Part shown: piece by piece, positions 44,458-52,538 of the stretch
Layout of the letters: each line of letters opens with the position of its first letter
How positions within the stretch are numbered: position 1 is the first letter of the stretch
Assembly (NCBI GenBank): GCA_002416125.1
Contig: DIBU01000011.1
Span: 62,001 to 126,000 of the forward strand
DNA from: Halieaceae bacterium UBA5044
GTDB taxonomy: Bacteria; Pseudomonadota; Gammaproteobacteria; Pseudomonadales; Halieaceae
Reading direction: 5' to 3'
Length of the DNA: 64,000 nt
Notes under the pieces: generated by a model
Seen by the model: the letters and a program-made list of their open reading frames with translations, nothing else
Databases searched by the model: none
Told to the model about the DNA's origin: nothing
Position numbers and translations under genes: made by a program

Positions 44458-45535
44458 GGCTGTGTCCTGCCTGGTCAATGCGGTGCTGTTTTGCCCAATG
44501 GAATTTCACGTGCTGCAGGAACTTGCTGTTCCAGGATGTGTGGGCCTGGTTGCTGTCGCGCCAGTAGACGATGAATTCCGGCAGCAGCCCCCGGGCGAAG
44601 TCCTCATCGATGTGGGACAGGCGCAGGATATCAAAAACATCGTCATCGGGCTGCCAGTCCTCGGTGATGCGCCGTGGCTCTGTGCTGTGGCGCATGCTGG
44701 AGGTGTACTTGGCCCACTGTATGCGGATGTGCTGGATGAATTTTGAGTTCAGTTCTTTCGGGGCATCGCCGCGTTCACGCCAGTAGAGGATGAACTCCGG
44801 GGTGGCTTCACGAATGAAGTCGCGGTCGATGCCGCTGCGCAGCATGATCTCCAGGGCGTCCCGGCTGGGTTGCCAGTGATTGTCCAGCGGCTGGTTCTGG
44901 TCGACGCGAAATGCCTCGGCACGGTGCTGCTGTTCACGCCGCCAGCAGCTGATGACATGCTGGCGAAACTTGTTTTCCCAGGCGTGGCTGGGCTCACCGC
45001 GTTCGCGCCAGTAAAAGATGAAATCCTCCAGTTGGTCCAGGGCGAACTGGCGCGGTATGTTGTGGTTCAGCGCCAGTAACTGCAGAAGATCCTCGCTGGG
45101 ACCCCAGCTGGCCGGAAGCTGGGCTGCACTGCGCGGCGCAGCTGCCGCCGGCTCGTCGGAGGTTTTCACCACGCCCGCGGGTTGCCCTCCGGGTCCGGCG
45201 GGGGCCGCCGTCGGTGCATCGCTGTGCTGCTCGTTCATGGCGAACAGGAGTTCAGGATGGCTGTGCAGGGGCGGGGACTCCACCAGAATGACGCCCTTGT
45301 CGACCAGGCTGCGGCAGATGCGGTAGAGGTCGGCGGGGCCCCAGAACGGCATCTGCTGCAACAGGACATCGCGCTCGACCCGCAGCCAGCGATAGCCGCG
45401 ATGGGGCTGGGTCGGGCGGTGCGCGAACAGTGTGGCCAGCTGCTGCAGCAGAATGGCCTCCTCCAGCCCGATCGTCGCCGCCAGCCCGGGCGAAAACACC
45501 AGTGGCGGTTCGGGAATCAGGGAGGAATGGGGCAT
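44369..45535 (-). CDS. DnaT-like protein with three tandem ssDNA-binding domains
   Basis: A 388-residue protein. Residues 1-100 form a winged-helix-like N-domain (EEAILLQQLATLF; YRICRSLVDKGVILVES). After a Pro/Ala-rich linker (104-140), three copies of the DnaT C-terminal domain follow at about 142-200, 219-277 and 292-350, each with the pattern FIxYWRxRxxxxxxWxxKFxQHVxxxW. E. coli DnaT has one such domain. It is expected to bind ssDNA in replication restart. The start at 45535 is chosen because residues before it read as an antisense of the radA leader. It is divergent from radA. Confidence 0.78.
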   Translation of the reverse strand: MPHSSLIPEPPLVFSPGLAATIGLEEAILLQQLATLFAHRPTQPHRGYRWLRVERDVLLQQMPFWGPADLYRICRSLVDKGVILVESPPLHSHPELLFAMNEQHSDAPTAAPAGPGGQPAGVVKTSDEPAAAAPRSAAQLPASWGPSEDLLQLLALNHNIPRQFALDQLEDFIFYWRERGEPSHAWENKFRQHVISCWRREQQHRAEAFRVDQNQPLDNHWQPSRDALEIMLRSGIDRDFIREATPEFILYWRERGDAPKELNSKFIQHIRIQWAKYTSSMRHSTEPRRITEDWQPDDDVFDILRLSHIDEDFARGLLPEFIVYWRDSNQAHTSWNSKFLQHVKFHWAKQHRIDQAGHSHDGQQGSSRTGRTRDRSLADDLNDTSWAD

Positions 45536-45651
45536 GGACTGTCCGTTAGTGTTGGGCAAGTGGTGGCGGTGTGCACTAGGATACCGACCTGACCCGGCGT
45601 CTGATAGCAGGGTGACCGATTTTTTCCGATGAGACAGGAGCAGGGCAGGGC

Positions 45652-47031
45652 ATGGCGAAGAGCAAAACGGCGTTCGTGTGCAACGAGTGTGGCTCGGACT
45701 ATGCAAAGTGGCAGGGTCAGTGCAACGATTGCGGGGCCTGGAATACCCTGTCGGAGGTTCGACTGGGCGGCCCGACCGGAGGTGGCGCAGCGTCCCGGGG
45801 CGGCAAGGCGCGCGGTGGCTTCGCCGGCAGCGTCAGTGAGGCGCGCCTGCTGGGTGACATCGACCTCGCCGAGCTGCCGCGTTTTTCCAGTGGCGCCGAG
45901 GAGTTCGACCGCGTGCTGGGTGGGGGGCTGGTGCCCGGCTCCGCCATTCTGGTGGGCGGCAACCCGGGTGCCGGGAAAAGCACACTGCTGCTGCAGACCA
46001 TGTGTCACCTGGCCGCGAGCATGGATGCCCTGTACATCACGGGTGAGGAGTCCCTGCAGCAGGTGGCGATGCGGGCGCGCCGCCTGGGCCTGGCCACCGA
46101 CCGTCTGCGGCTGATGGCCGAAACCAGTGTGGAGGCCATCATTGCCGCCGCCGAAACCCACCGTCCACGCGTACTGGTGGTGGACTCCATCCAGGTCGTG
46201 CACTCGGATGACCTGAGCTCCGCGCCGGGCAGCGTCTCCCAGGTGCGCGAGTGCGCCGCGTTCCTTACGCGTTATGCCAAACGCAGCGGCACGGTGCTGT
46301 TCCTGGTGGGGCACGTCACCAAGGACGGCTCGCTGGCCGGGCCCAAGGTGCTGGAACACATGATCGACTGTTCCATCCTGCTGGAAGGCGGGCACGACTC
46401 CCGGTTCCGCACCCTGCGCGGGCAGAAAAACCGCTTCGGTGCGGTGAATGAGCTGGGGGTCTTTGCCATGACCGAGCAGGGTCTGCGGGAGGTGCGCAAT
46501 CCGTCGGCCATTTTCCTGGATCGCAGCAGCGAACCGGCCTCGGGCAGCGCGGTGATGGTGGTCTGGGAGGGCACGCGACCCCTGCTGGTGGAAATCCAGG
46601 CACTGGTCGATGCCAGCGCGCTGGGCAATCCGCGCCGCGTGGCGGTGGGTCTGGAGCAGAACCGTCTCGCCATGCTGCTGGCGGTGCTGCATCGACACGG
46701 TGGGCTGCAGGTGGGCGACCAGGATGTGTTTGCCAATGTGGTTGGCGGTGTGAAGGTACTGGAAACCAGTGCCGACCTCGCGCTGTTGCTGGCCATCGTT
46801 TCCAGCTTCCGCGACCGGCAGCTGCCGCGAGATATGGTGATCTTTGGGGAAGTGGGACTGTCCGGTGAGATTCGCCCGGTGCCCAGTGGTCAGGAGCGCC
46901 TCTCGGAGGCGGCGAAACACGGCTTCCGGCGGGCGATAGTGCCCAAGGCCAACGCGCCGCGCGGCGAGATTCGCGGCATGCAGGTGATCGCGGTGTCGCG
47001 GCTCGAAGAGGCCCTCGCCGCCGTCGAATGA
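45652..47031 (+). CDS. radA: DNA repair protein RadA
   Basis: A 459-residue protein: N-terminal C4 zinc finger (CNECGSDYAKWQGQCNDCG), the RecA-like ATPase with Walker A GGNPGAGKSTLLLQT, the RadA-specific KNRFGAVNELGVF (KNRFG) motif near residue 265, and a C-terminal Lon-like domain (GEVGLSGEIRPVPSGQERL). RadA drives branch migration in recombination intermediates. Length matches E. coli RadA (460). Confidence 0.96.
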   Translation: MAKSKTAFVCNECGSDYAKWQGQCNDCGAWNTLSEVRLGGPTGGGAASRGGKARGGFAGSVSEARLLGDIDLAELPRFSSGAEEFDRVLGGGLVPGSAILVGGNPGAGKSTLLLQTMCHLAASMDALYITGEESLQQVAMRARRLGLATDRLRLMAETSVEAIIAAAETHRPRVLVVDSIQVVHSDDLSSAPGSVSQVRECAAFLTRYAKRSGTVLFLVGHVTKDGSLAGPKVLEHMIDCSILLEGGHDSRFRTLRGQKNRFGAVNELGVFAMTEQGLREVRNPSAIFLDRSSEPASGSAVMVVWEGTRPLLVEIQALVDASALGNPRRVAVGLEQNRLAMLLAVLHRHGGLQVGDQDVFANVVGGVKVLETSADLALLLAIVSSFRDRQLPRDMVIFGEVGLSGEIRPVPSGQERLSEAAKHGFRRAIVPKANAPRGEIRGMQVIAVSRLEEALAAVE

Positions 47032-47055
47032 TCCCGGCGGCGGGGGCCTGATGCC

Positions 47056-47442
47056 TCAGTCGTCCTCGTCTTCGGCCTGTTCCTCAAGCTGGCGCAGTTC
47101 CGTGTCCAGCACGTCGGGGTTGCTCATGTGGGCGGCCAGCAGGCGCCGCAGCGGGTCTATATTCTCCCGGTCGACGTGGTCCACCTTGAACCCCAGGCGC
47201 CCGGCCTCCACATGTTGCAGGTAGGCGTACAGTTCAAGCGGTTCCGCCTCGCCGGTGTCGATCAGCAGCGTAAAGGGCTCGTTGTACTGTGCATCCCAGA
47301 CATCCGGCTGATCCGTAGCGGCGCCGCCCAGGGAAATGTCGATGAGGCGCTGGTGCCAGCTGCTGCCGCCCTGCTGTACCTCCACGGGAAGGTCGATAGC
47401 GACGCGGGTGTAGGCTCGGCGTTCGTTGGGGGAGTCGGTCAT
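47056..47442 (-). CDS. PilZ domain protein
   Basis: A 128-residue protein with the c-di-GMP-binding signature: RAYTR (RxxxR) near residue 9 and DISLGGA (the D/NxSxxG motif) near residue 36, then a beta-barrel and an acidic C-terminus (QLEEQAEDEDD). I start at the ATG at 47442, because the seven residues upstream are not needed for the domain. It is convergent with radA. The target process (motility, polysaccharide) cannot be told from the sequence. Confidence 0.8.
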   Translation of the reverse strand: MTDSPNERRAYTRVAIDLPVEVQQGGSSWHQRLIDISLGGAATDQPDVWDAQYNEPFTLLIDTGEAEPLELYAYLQHVEAGRLGFKVDHVDRENIDPLRRLLAAHMSNPDVLDTELRQLEEQAEDEDD

Positions 47443-47538
47443 GCCTGGTCTCGTGCGTATCAAGTTGGCTAAATCATAGCCCCGCTGCGGGCCTATTGCG
47501 AGGCCGGCGCAGCGGGTGGATAACAGGGGCGCCCGCTG

Positions 47539-49203
47539 CTACTTCAGCTTGCGGTACTTCACCCGGTGTGGCTGTGCCGCGGCGGCGCCAAGGCGGGTCT
47601 TGCGGTCCTCCTCGTATTCGGTGAAGTTGCCCTCGTGGAAAACCACGTTGCCATCATCCTCGTAGGCCAGGATGTGCGTTGCGATGCGGTCCAGGAACCA
47701 GCGGTCGTGTGAAATGACCAGGGCGCTGCCGGGGAAGGTCAGCAGCGCTTCTTCCAATGCGCGCAGGGTCTCCACGTCCAGGTCGTTGGTCGGCTCGTCG
47801 AGCAGCAGTACGTTGGCGCCCTGCTTCAGCAGGTTGGCCAGGTGCAGCCGGTTGCGTTCGCCACCGGACAGGTCCTTGACGAACTTCTGCTGGTCCGAGC
47901 CCTTGAAGTTGAAGCGCCCGAGGTAAGAGCGGGAATTCACCTCGTAATTGCCGATGCGGATCACGTCCTGCCCGCCCGACACCTGCTCCCAGACCGTCTT
48001 GCTGCCGTCCAGGTCGTCGCGGGACTGGTCGACATAGCCCAGCTTCACCGTCTCCCCGACCTTCACTTCACCGCCGTCCGGTTGCTCCTCGCCCATGAGA
48101 ATGCGGAACAGTGTGGATTTACCCATGCCGTTGGCGCCGATGATGCCGACAATGCTGCCCTTGGGTACGGTGAAACTGATGTTGTCGAACAGCAGCCGCT
48201 CGCCGTAGGTTTTCTTGAGCTTGGTCACTTCAACCACATTGTCACCCAGGCGCGGCCCCGGCGGGATGTAGATCTCATTGGTCTCGTTACGGGCCTGGAA
48301 CTCCTGTGACTGCAGCTCCTCATAACGCTGCAGGCGCGCCTTGCTCTTGGCCTGGCGACCCTTCGGGTTGCTGCGTACCCACTCCAGTTCGGCCTTGATG
48401 GCCTTCTGGTGCGAGGCCTCCTGCCGCTTCTCCTGTTCCAGGCGGGCTTCCTTTGCGGCCAGCCAATCCGAGTAGTTCCCCTCGTAGGGGATGCCGCGAC
48501 CCCGGTCCAGCTCCAGGATCCAGCCGGCGGCGTTGTCGAGGAAATAGCGGTCGTGGGTAATGGCGACCACGGTGCCCGGGAAGTCGTGCAGGAATTTCTC
48601 CAGCCAGGCAACGCTCTCTGCGTCCAGGTGGTTGGTCGGCTCGTCCAACAACAGCATGTCGGGTGCGGACAGCAGCAGGCGACAGAGTGCTACACGGCGC
48701 CGCTCACCGCCGGACAGCGTGGTCACGTCCGCATCCCAGGGCGGCAGGCGCAGGGCATCCGCCGCCACTTCCAGCTTGTGATCGAGGTTGTGGGCGTCGG
48801 TGGCCTGAATAATGTCTTCCAGCCGTGCCTGCTCCTTCGCCAGTGCGTCGAAATCCGCATCCGGCTCGGCGTAGGCCGCATACACCTTTTCCAGCCCCGC
48901 CAGCGCATCGACCGCTTCCTGCAGGCCCTCCTCGACATTGCCGCGCACATCCTTCTCCGGGTTGAGCTGCGGCTCCTGCGGCAAATACCCGATTTTGATG
49001 CCGGGCTGGGGCCGCGCTTCGCCGAGGATATCCGTATCTATCCCGGCCATGATGCGCAGCAGGGTCGACTTGCCCGAGCCGTTCAGGCCGAGCACGCCGA
49101 TCTTGGCACCCGGGAAGAAGGACAGGGAGATATCCTCGAGAATTTTCTTTTTCGGCGGCACAACCTTGCCGACGCGGTTCATGGTGTAGACGTACTGGGC
49201 CAT
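47539..49203 (-). CDS. ettA: Energy-dependent translational throttle protein EttA (ABC-F)
   Basis: A 554-residue soluble ABC-F ATPase with two nucleotide-binding domains: Walker A GLNGSGKSTLLRIM and GANGMGKSTLFRIL, signatures LSGGERRRVALCRLLL and LSGGERNRLHLANLL, and Walker B LLLDEPTNHLD and LLLDEPTNDLD. The linker and arm (SHQKAIKAELEWVRSNPKGRQAKSKARLQRYEEL) and length match EttA (555 in E. coli), which senses the ATP/ADP ratio at the ribosomal E site. Confidence 0.95.
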   Translation of the reverse strand: MAQYVYTMNRVGKVVPPKKKILEDISLSFFPGAKIGVLGLNGSGKSTLLRIMAGIDTDILGEARPQPGIKIGYLPQEPQLNPEKDVRGNVEEGLQEAVDALAGLEKVYAAYAEPDADFDALAKEQARLEDIIQATDAHNLDHKLEVAADALRLPPWDADVTTLSGGERRRVALCRLLLSAPDMLLLDEPTNHLDAESVAWLEKFLHDFPGTVVAITHDRYFLDNAAGWILELDRGRGIPYEGNYSDWLAAKEARLEQEKRQEASHQKAIKAELEWVRSNPKGRQAKSKARLQRYEELQSQEFQARNETNEIYIPPGPRLGDNVVEVTKLKKTYGERLLFDNISFTVPKGSIVGIIGANGMGKSTLFRILMGEEQPDGGEVKVGETVKLGYVDQSRDDLDGSKTVWEQVSGGQDVIRIGNYEVNSRSYLGRFNFKGSDQQKFVKDLSGGERNRLHLANLLKQGANVLLLDEPTNDLDVETLRALEEALLTFPGSALVISHDRWFLDRIATHILAYEDDGNVVFHEGNFTEYEEDRKTRLGAAAAQPHRVKYRKLK

Positions 49204-49324
49204 CTGTATGCGTTGCCTGTGGTGGTAAAAATGTGGGCGGATTCTAGCAGGAATCGGGGTTGGGTTCAGTGCCGTGCTTTGTTCGTTCAGGTATCAGGGC
49301 TCGGTTCAGGTGCCGGCCGCGAAC

Positions 49325-49413
49325 GGTGCAGGGCTGCCGGGACACGCTCAAGGCCATCCATGGCTCGCTTGACCTCGACATCCTGTCTCGGACAGTCCCG
49401 GCAGCCCTGCACC
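49325..49413. repeat. Long inverted repeat with a 53-nt loop between ettA and the desuccinylase gene
   Basis: An 18-bp arm (49325-49342, ggtgcagggctgccggga) is perfectly repeated in inverse at 49396-49413; with two mismatches the pairing extends a further 6 or more bases outward. The 53-base loop contains ccatccatgg and a smaller hairpin ctgtctcggacag. No T-run follows. It is the only notable content of the 304-base gap 49204-49507. It looks like a dispersed intergenic repeat rather than a gene; the open frame crossing it (49287-49511, minus) is low-complexity and not convincing. Confidence 0.65.
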
Positions 49414-49507
49414 GCCCGCAGCCTCAGCAGTAAGCGATGGCCTTGAGCGCGCCTCGAATCGCCCCCACCGTCGCCCCGGCCGGTCCCGAACGAAGGCACC
49501 AACTCCG

Positions 49508-50563
49508 TCAATCCGCAATCGGCGCCGAACTCAAATCCTCCGGGTCCAGCTCCGAGGCGTCCGGCTCGTGCGCCTCGTGGAACTCATCCACCTCCCAGTT
49601 GGCCTTGTCGCTGATCTCCGCAATGTGGAACAGCGCATCGCCCTCGTAGGCGAGGGGCAGGTTGGTGCGGCCGATAACGATCCCGTGGATGTCCGCCACC
49701 ACGTCGGTTTCACTGGTCCCCATAGGATCGGCAATAAACCCGATGGTCTGCCCCTGTTGCACCTCTGCGCCCAGCGGCACCAGCACGCGCAGAATGCCGC
49801 TCTCCGGAGCGCGCAGCCAGCGCGTGTTGCGGCTGATGGTCGGCGGTCGGGGGCGCGCGCGCGAGCGGCGCAGCATGCCGATATGGCGCATCACGTTGAG
49901 CACCCCTTTCACCCCCGCGCGGATGTAGATCTCGTCAAAGCGCAGTGCCTCGCAGGACTCGTAGAGCAACACGGGGACACCGAGGTCACCCGCGGCCTGG
50001 CGCAGGGAGCCGTCGCGTATCTTGGCATCAATGGCGATGGGCGCGCCGAACGCCTCAGTCATGCCCAGCACCACGGGATCCTCCAGGTTGGCGCGGATCT
50101 GCGGGAAGTTGCTGCGGTGGCGTGCACCAGTGTGCAGGTCGATGCCGTGGGTGCAGTGCGCCACAATCTCCTGCAGAAAGGTGTGCGCAATGCGGCCGGT
50201 CAGCGAGCCGCGGGCAGAGCCCGGGAACGAGCGGTTGAGGTCGCGGCCATCAGGCAGGTAGCGCGTGTGGTTGATAAAACCGTACACGTTGACGATGGGA
50301 ATCGCGATCAGGGTGCCGCGCAGCCGGTCCAGATGCGGATCCTTGAGAATACGACGGATGATTTCCACACCGTTGATTTCGTCACCGTGCACCGCGGCAC
50401 AGACGAACATCACCGGCCCGGGTCGCCTGCCGCGCACGACTTGCACGCTGATGGACAGGTTATCGCGGGTGTAGGTGGGCGCGACGGGGATGTCGATCAC
50501 CTTGCGCTCGCCGGGCTGAACCCGCTGGCCGCCTATGTCCAGTGCCTTGCCGTGTGCCGGCAT
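49508..50563 (-). CDS. Succinylglutamate desuccinylase/aspartoacylase family deacylase
   Basis: A 351-residue M14-type zinc deacylase. The metal-binding motif HGDEINGVEIIRRIL lies near residue 62, with the third ligand in GIDLHTGARH near residue 140; NVYGFINHTRYLPDGRDLNRSFPG is the family substrate-site segment, and the C-terminal beta-domain begins about residue 235. Related proteins remove acyl groups from amino acids or peptides. It forms an operon with the RimB-like protease directly upstream (6-base gap), an association found in several proteobacteria. Confidence 0.85.
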   Translation of the reverse strand: MPAHGKALDIGGQRVQPGERKVIDIPVAPTYTRDNLSISVQVVRGRRPGPVMFVCAAVHGDEINGVEIIRRILKDPHLDRLRGTLIAIPIVNVYGFINHTRYLPDGRDLNRSFPGSARGSLTGRIAHTFLQEIVAHCTHGIDLHTGARHRSNFPQIRANLEDPVVLGMTEAFGAPIAIDAKIRDGSLRQAAGDLGVPVLLYESCEALRFDEIYIRAGVKGVLNVMRHIGMLRRSRARPRPPTISRNTRWLRAPESGILRVLVPLGAEVQQGQTIGFIADPMGTSETDVVADIHGIVIGRTNLPLAYEGDALFHIAEISDKANWEVDEFHEAHEPDASELDPEDLSSAPIAD

Positions 50564-50569
50564 CTGCCG

Positions 50570-51016
50570 TTAATCCTGTGTGCGTGCCCGCCTGCCGAGC
50601 AGGTAGGACTGGCCGGGGTCGACGAGGCAGCGGCCACGCATGGCGGTGCGGCCCAGCAGCATGCGAAAGCGCATGTTCTCCCGGTCGGTGAGTGTGATTT
50701 CGGCTTCGATGCGCTCGCCACCGAGCTCGATCAGGGTCTGGATGACGAAGCGATTTTCCCGGTGACCGCCCGAGTCGGTGACCTGGCGCTGGTCCACAAC
50801 CCGCGCTTCGCAGTCCACGACCTGTTCTGTATCGCCCTGGCGCGGGTGGATGCCAAAACGCACCCACTGCTCCCCATCACGTTCAAACGGCTCAACGTAG
50901 AAGGCATGCAGGGCACTGGTGCGCGCGCCGGTGTCGATTTTGGCCTTGATATGGGCAATACCGAGCTCCGGCAGCCCCAGCCACTCCCGCCATCCCAGGG
51001 TGACCTGCCCGTTCAC
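50570..51016 (-). CDS. RimB-like retropepsin-type protease (RimK/LysX-associated)
   Basis: A 148-residue protein of the family annotated as ATP-dependent zinc protease or RimK-associated protease. The retropepsin-like DTG catalytic motif is in HIKAKIDTGARTSALHA near residue 27; RENRFVIQTLIELGGERIEAE and MLLGRTAMRGRCLVDP complete the fold. In pseudomonads the RimB homologue works with RimK, which glutamylates ribosomal S6; no rimK is present here. Its start overlaps the ugd stop by four bases (ATGA type). Confidence 0.8.
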   Translation of the reverse strand: MNGQVTLGWREWLGLPELGIAHIKAKIDTGARTSALHAFYVEPFERDGEQWVRFGIHPRQGDTEQVVDCEARVVDQRQVTDSGGHRENRFVIQTLIELGGERIEAEITLTDRENMRFRMLLGRTAMRGRCLVDPGQSYLLGRRARTQD

Positions 51017-52356
51017 GCCGGCCTGGCCAGAGAGCGGCCGCGGCCGATGCCGTAATATTCGATATCCAGCTCTTCCATTTGTGCCGGGTTATACAGGTTG
51101 CGGCCGTCAAAAATCAGTGGCGTGCTGAGCTCGCGCTTGATCAGTTCGAAATCGGGTGACCAGAAGGCCTTCCACTCGGTGCAGATTACCAGCGCATCAG
51201 CGCCTTTCAGGGCATCTTCCTTGTGCGCACACAGTACCAGTTCATCGCGTTCGCCGTAGATATCGCGACAGGCCTGCATGGCCTGGGGGTCGAAGGCCTG
51301 TACGCGACCACCACAGGACCAGATGCCCTCGATCAGGTAGCGGCTGGGGGCTTCGCGCATGTCGTCGGTGTTGGGTTTGAACGACAGTCCCCACACTGCG
51401 ATGGTCTTGCCGCTGAGGTCGGCACCGAGCCGCTCCATGACGCGCTCCGCCAGCTTGTTTTTCTGCCGCTGGTTGGTGTCGTGTACGGCAGTGAGAATGC
51501 CCGCGCGGTGTCCGTGCTGCTCTGCCAGGTGTTTGAGCGCGCGGACATCCTTGGGGAAACAGGAGCCGCCGTAGCCGCAACCGGGGTAGATGAACTGGTA
51601 ACCAATGCGCGGGTCCGAACCCATGCCGCGCCGGACCAGCTCGATGTCGGCGCCCACCGCTTCCGCAATGGCGGCCATTTCATTCATGAAACTGATCTTG
51701 GTGGCGAGCATGGCATTGGCGGCCAGTTTGGTCATCTCCGCGCTGCGCGGATCCATATGCATCACTTTCTCGTGATTGCGGTTGAAGGCCTGGTACATGC
51801 GCCGCAGCTCTTCCAGCACGCGGGGGGACTCGGTGCCGATAATGATGCGGTCGGGGCTCTGGCAGTCGGCGACCGCGGAGCCCTCCTTGAGGAACTCCGG
51901 GTTGGAGGCGGCCTCGACAGCAATCGAGCGGCCCTGTTTATGCAGCGCGTCCAGGATATACCTGTGAATCCTGTCGGTCGTGCCTACGGGCACCGTTGAT
52001 TTGGTGATCACCACCTTGCGGCTGGTCATGTAGCGGGCGATGGAGTCCGCCACCTGCATCACATAAGTGAGGTCTGCGGAGCCATCGCTACCGGCAGGCG
52101 TGCCGACGCAAACGAACAGGTAGTCGCTGGCCTGCACGGCCTCTTTCGCATCCGTGGTGAATGACAGCAGTCCGCTGCCGATACCGTTGCGGATAAGCTG
52201 CGACAGGCCCGGCTCATAGAACGGTACATCGCCCTCGCGCAAGCGGTCCACGCGACCCGCGTCGATATCCATGCAGATCACCCTGTGGCCCACATCCGCA
52301 AAAATCGCTGCCTGTACGAGGCCCACGTAGCCGCTGCCAAATATGCTGATATTCAT
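51013..52356 (-). CDS. ugd: UDP-glucose 6-dehydrogenase
   Basis: A 447-residue enzyme that oxidises UDP-glucose to UDP-glucuronate with NAD. It has the N-terminal Rossmann motif FGSGYVGLVQAAIFADVGH, SNPEFLKEGSAV, the catalytic cysteine in GYGGSCFPKDVRAL near residue 263, and the UDP-binding C-domain (WGLSFKPNTDDMREAPS). UDP-glucuronate feeds capsule, exopolysaccharide or LPS sugars. It is the first gene of a coupled ugd - rimB-like - deacylase operon. A LexA-like palindrome lies 45 bases upstream of the start. Confidence 0.94.
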   Translation of the reverse strand: MNISIFGSGYVGLVQAAIFADVGHRVICMDIDAGRVDRLREGDVPFYEPGLSQLIRNGIGSGLLSFTTDAKEAVQASDYLFVCVGTPAGSDGSADLTYVMQVADSIARYMTSRKVVITKSTVPVGTTDRIHRYILDALHKQGRSIAVEAASNPEFLKEGSAVADCQSPDRIIIGTESPRVLEELRRMYQAFNRNHEKVMHMDPRSAEMTKLAANAMLATKISFMNEMAAIAEAVGADIELVRRGMGSDPRIGYQFIYPGCGYGGSCFPKDVRALKHLAEQHGHRAGILTAVHDTNQRQKNKLAERVMERLGADLSGKTIAVWGLSFKPNTDDMREAPSRYLIEGIWSCGGRVQAFDPQAMQACRDIYGERDELVLCAHKEDALKGADALVICTEWKAFWSPDFELIKRELSTPLIFDGRNLYNPAQMEELDIEYYGIGRGRSLARPA

Positions 52357-52400
52357 CGATTACCGGGGGTTCCTGTATCGCCGTTCACTGATGGCTGCCC

Positions 52401-52418
52401 ACTGTATGTCACAACAGT
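52401..52418. promoter_or_regulatory. LexA/SOS-box-like palindrome between ugd and glyA
   Basis: The sequence actgtatgtcacaacagt fits ACTGT-N8-ACAGT, the CTG-N10-CAG core of gammaproteobacterial LexA boxes. A second, nested palindrome (tgtcac-aaca-gtgaca, 52407-52422) overlaps it. It lies 45 bases from the ugd start and 121 bases from the glyA start. Neither gene is a classical SOS gene, so a different repressor is possible. Confidence 0.4.
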
Positions 52419-52538
52419 GACAGAAATAATACAGGAATCCCCTCCGGGTGACTCGCCACTTATATGCCGGGCCGAATTTGGGTAAAATGCTGCGCTCTTT
52501 TCACGGGCCACCGCGGCCCCGCCTGCCAGGGGACACCG

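Noticed and set aside
43786..45535. P-like and DnaT-like genes as part of a prophage
   Set aside because: Neighbours are housekeeping genes (radA, phosphatase, dnaB nearby); no capsid, integrase, lysis or repressor genes are present.
49287..49511. Possible 74-residue minus-strand protein
   Set aside because: It is a translation of the inverted repeat and its GC-rich flanks, with Arg/Gly-rich low complexity and no ribosome-binding site.
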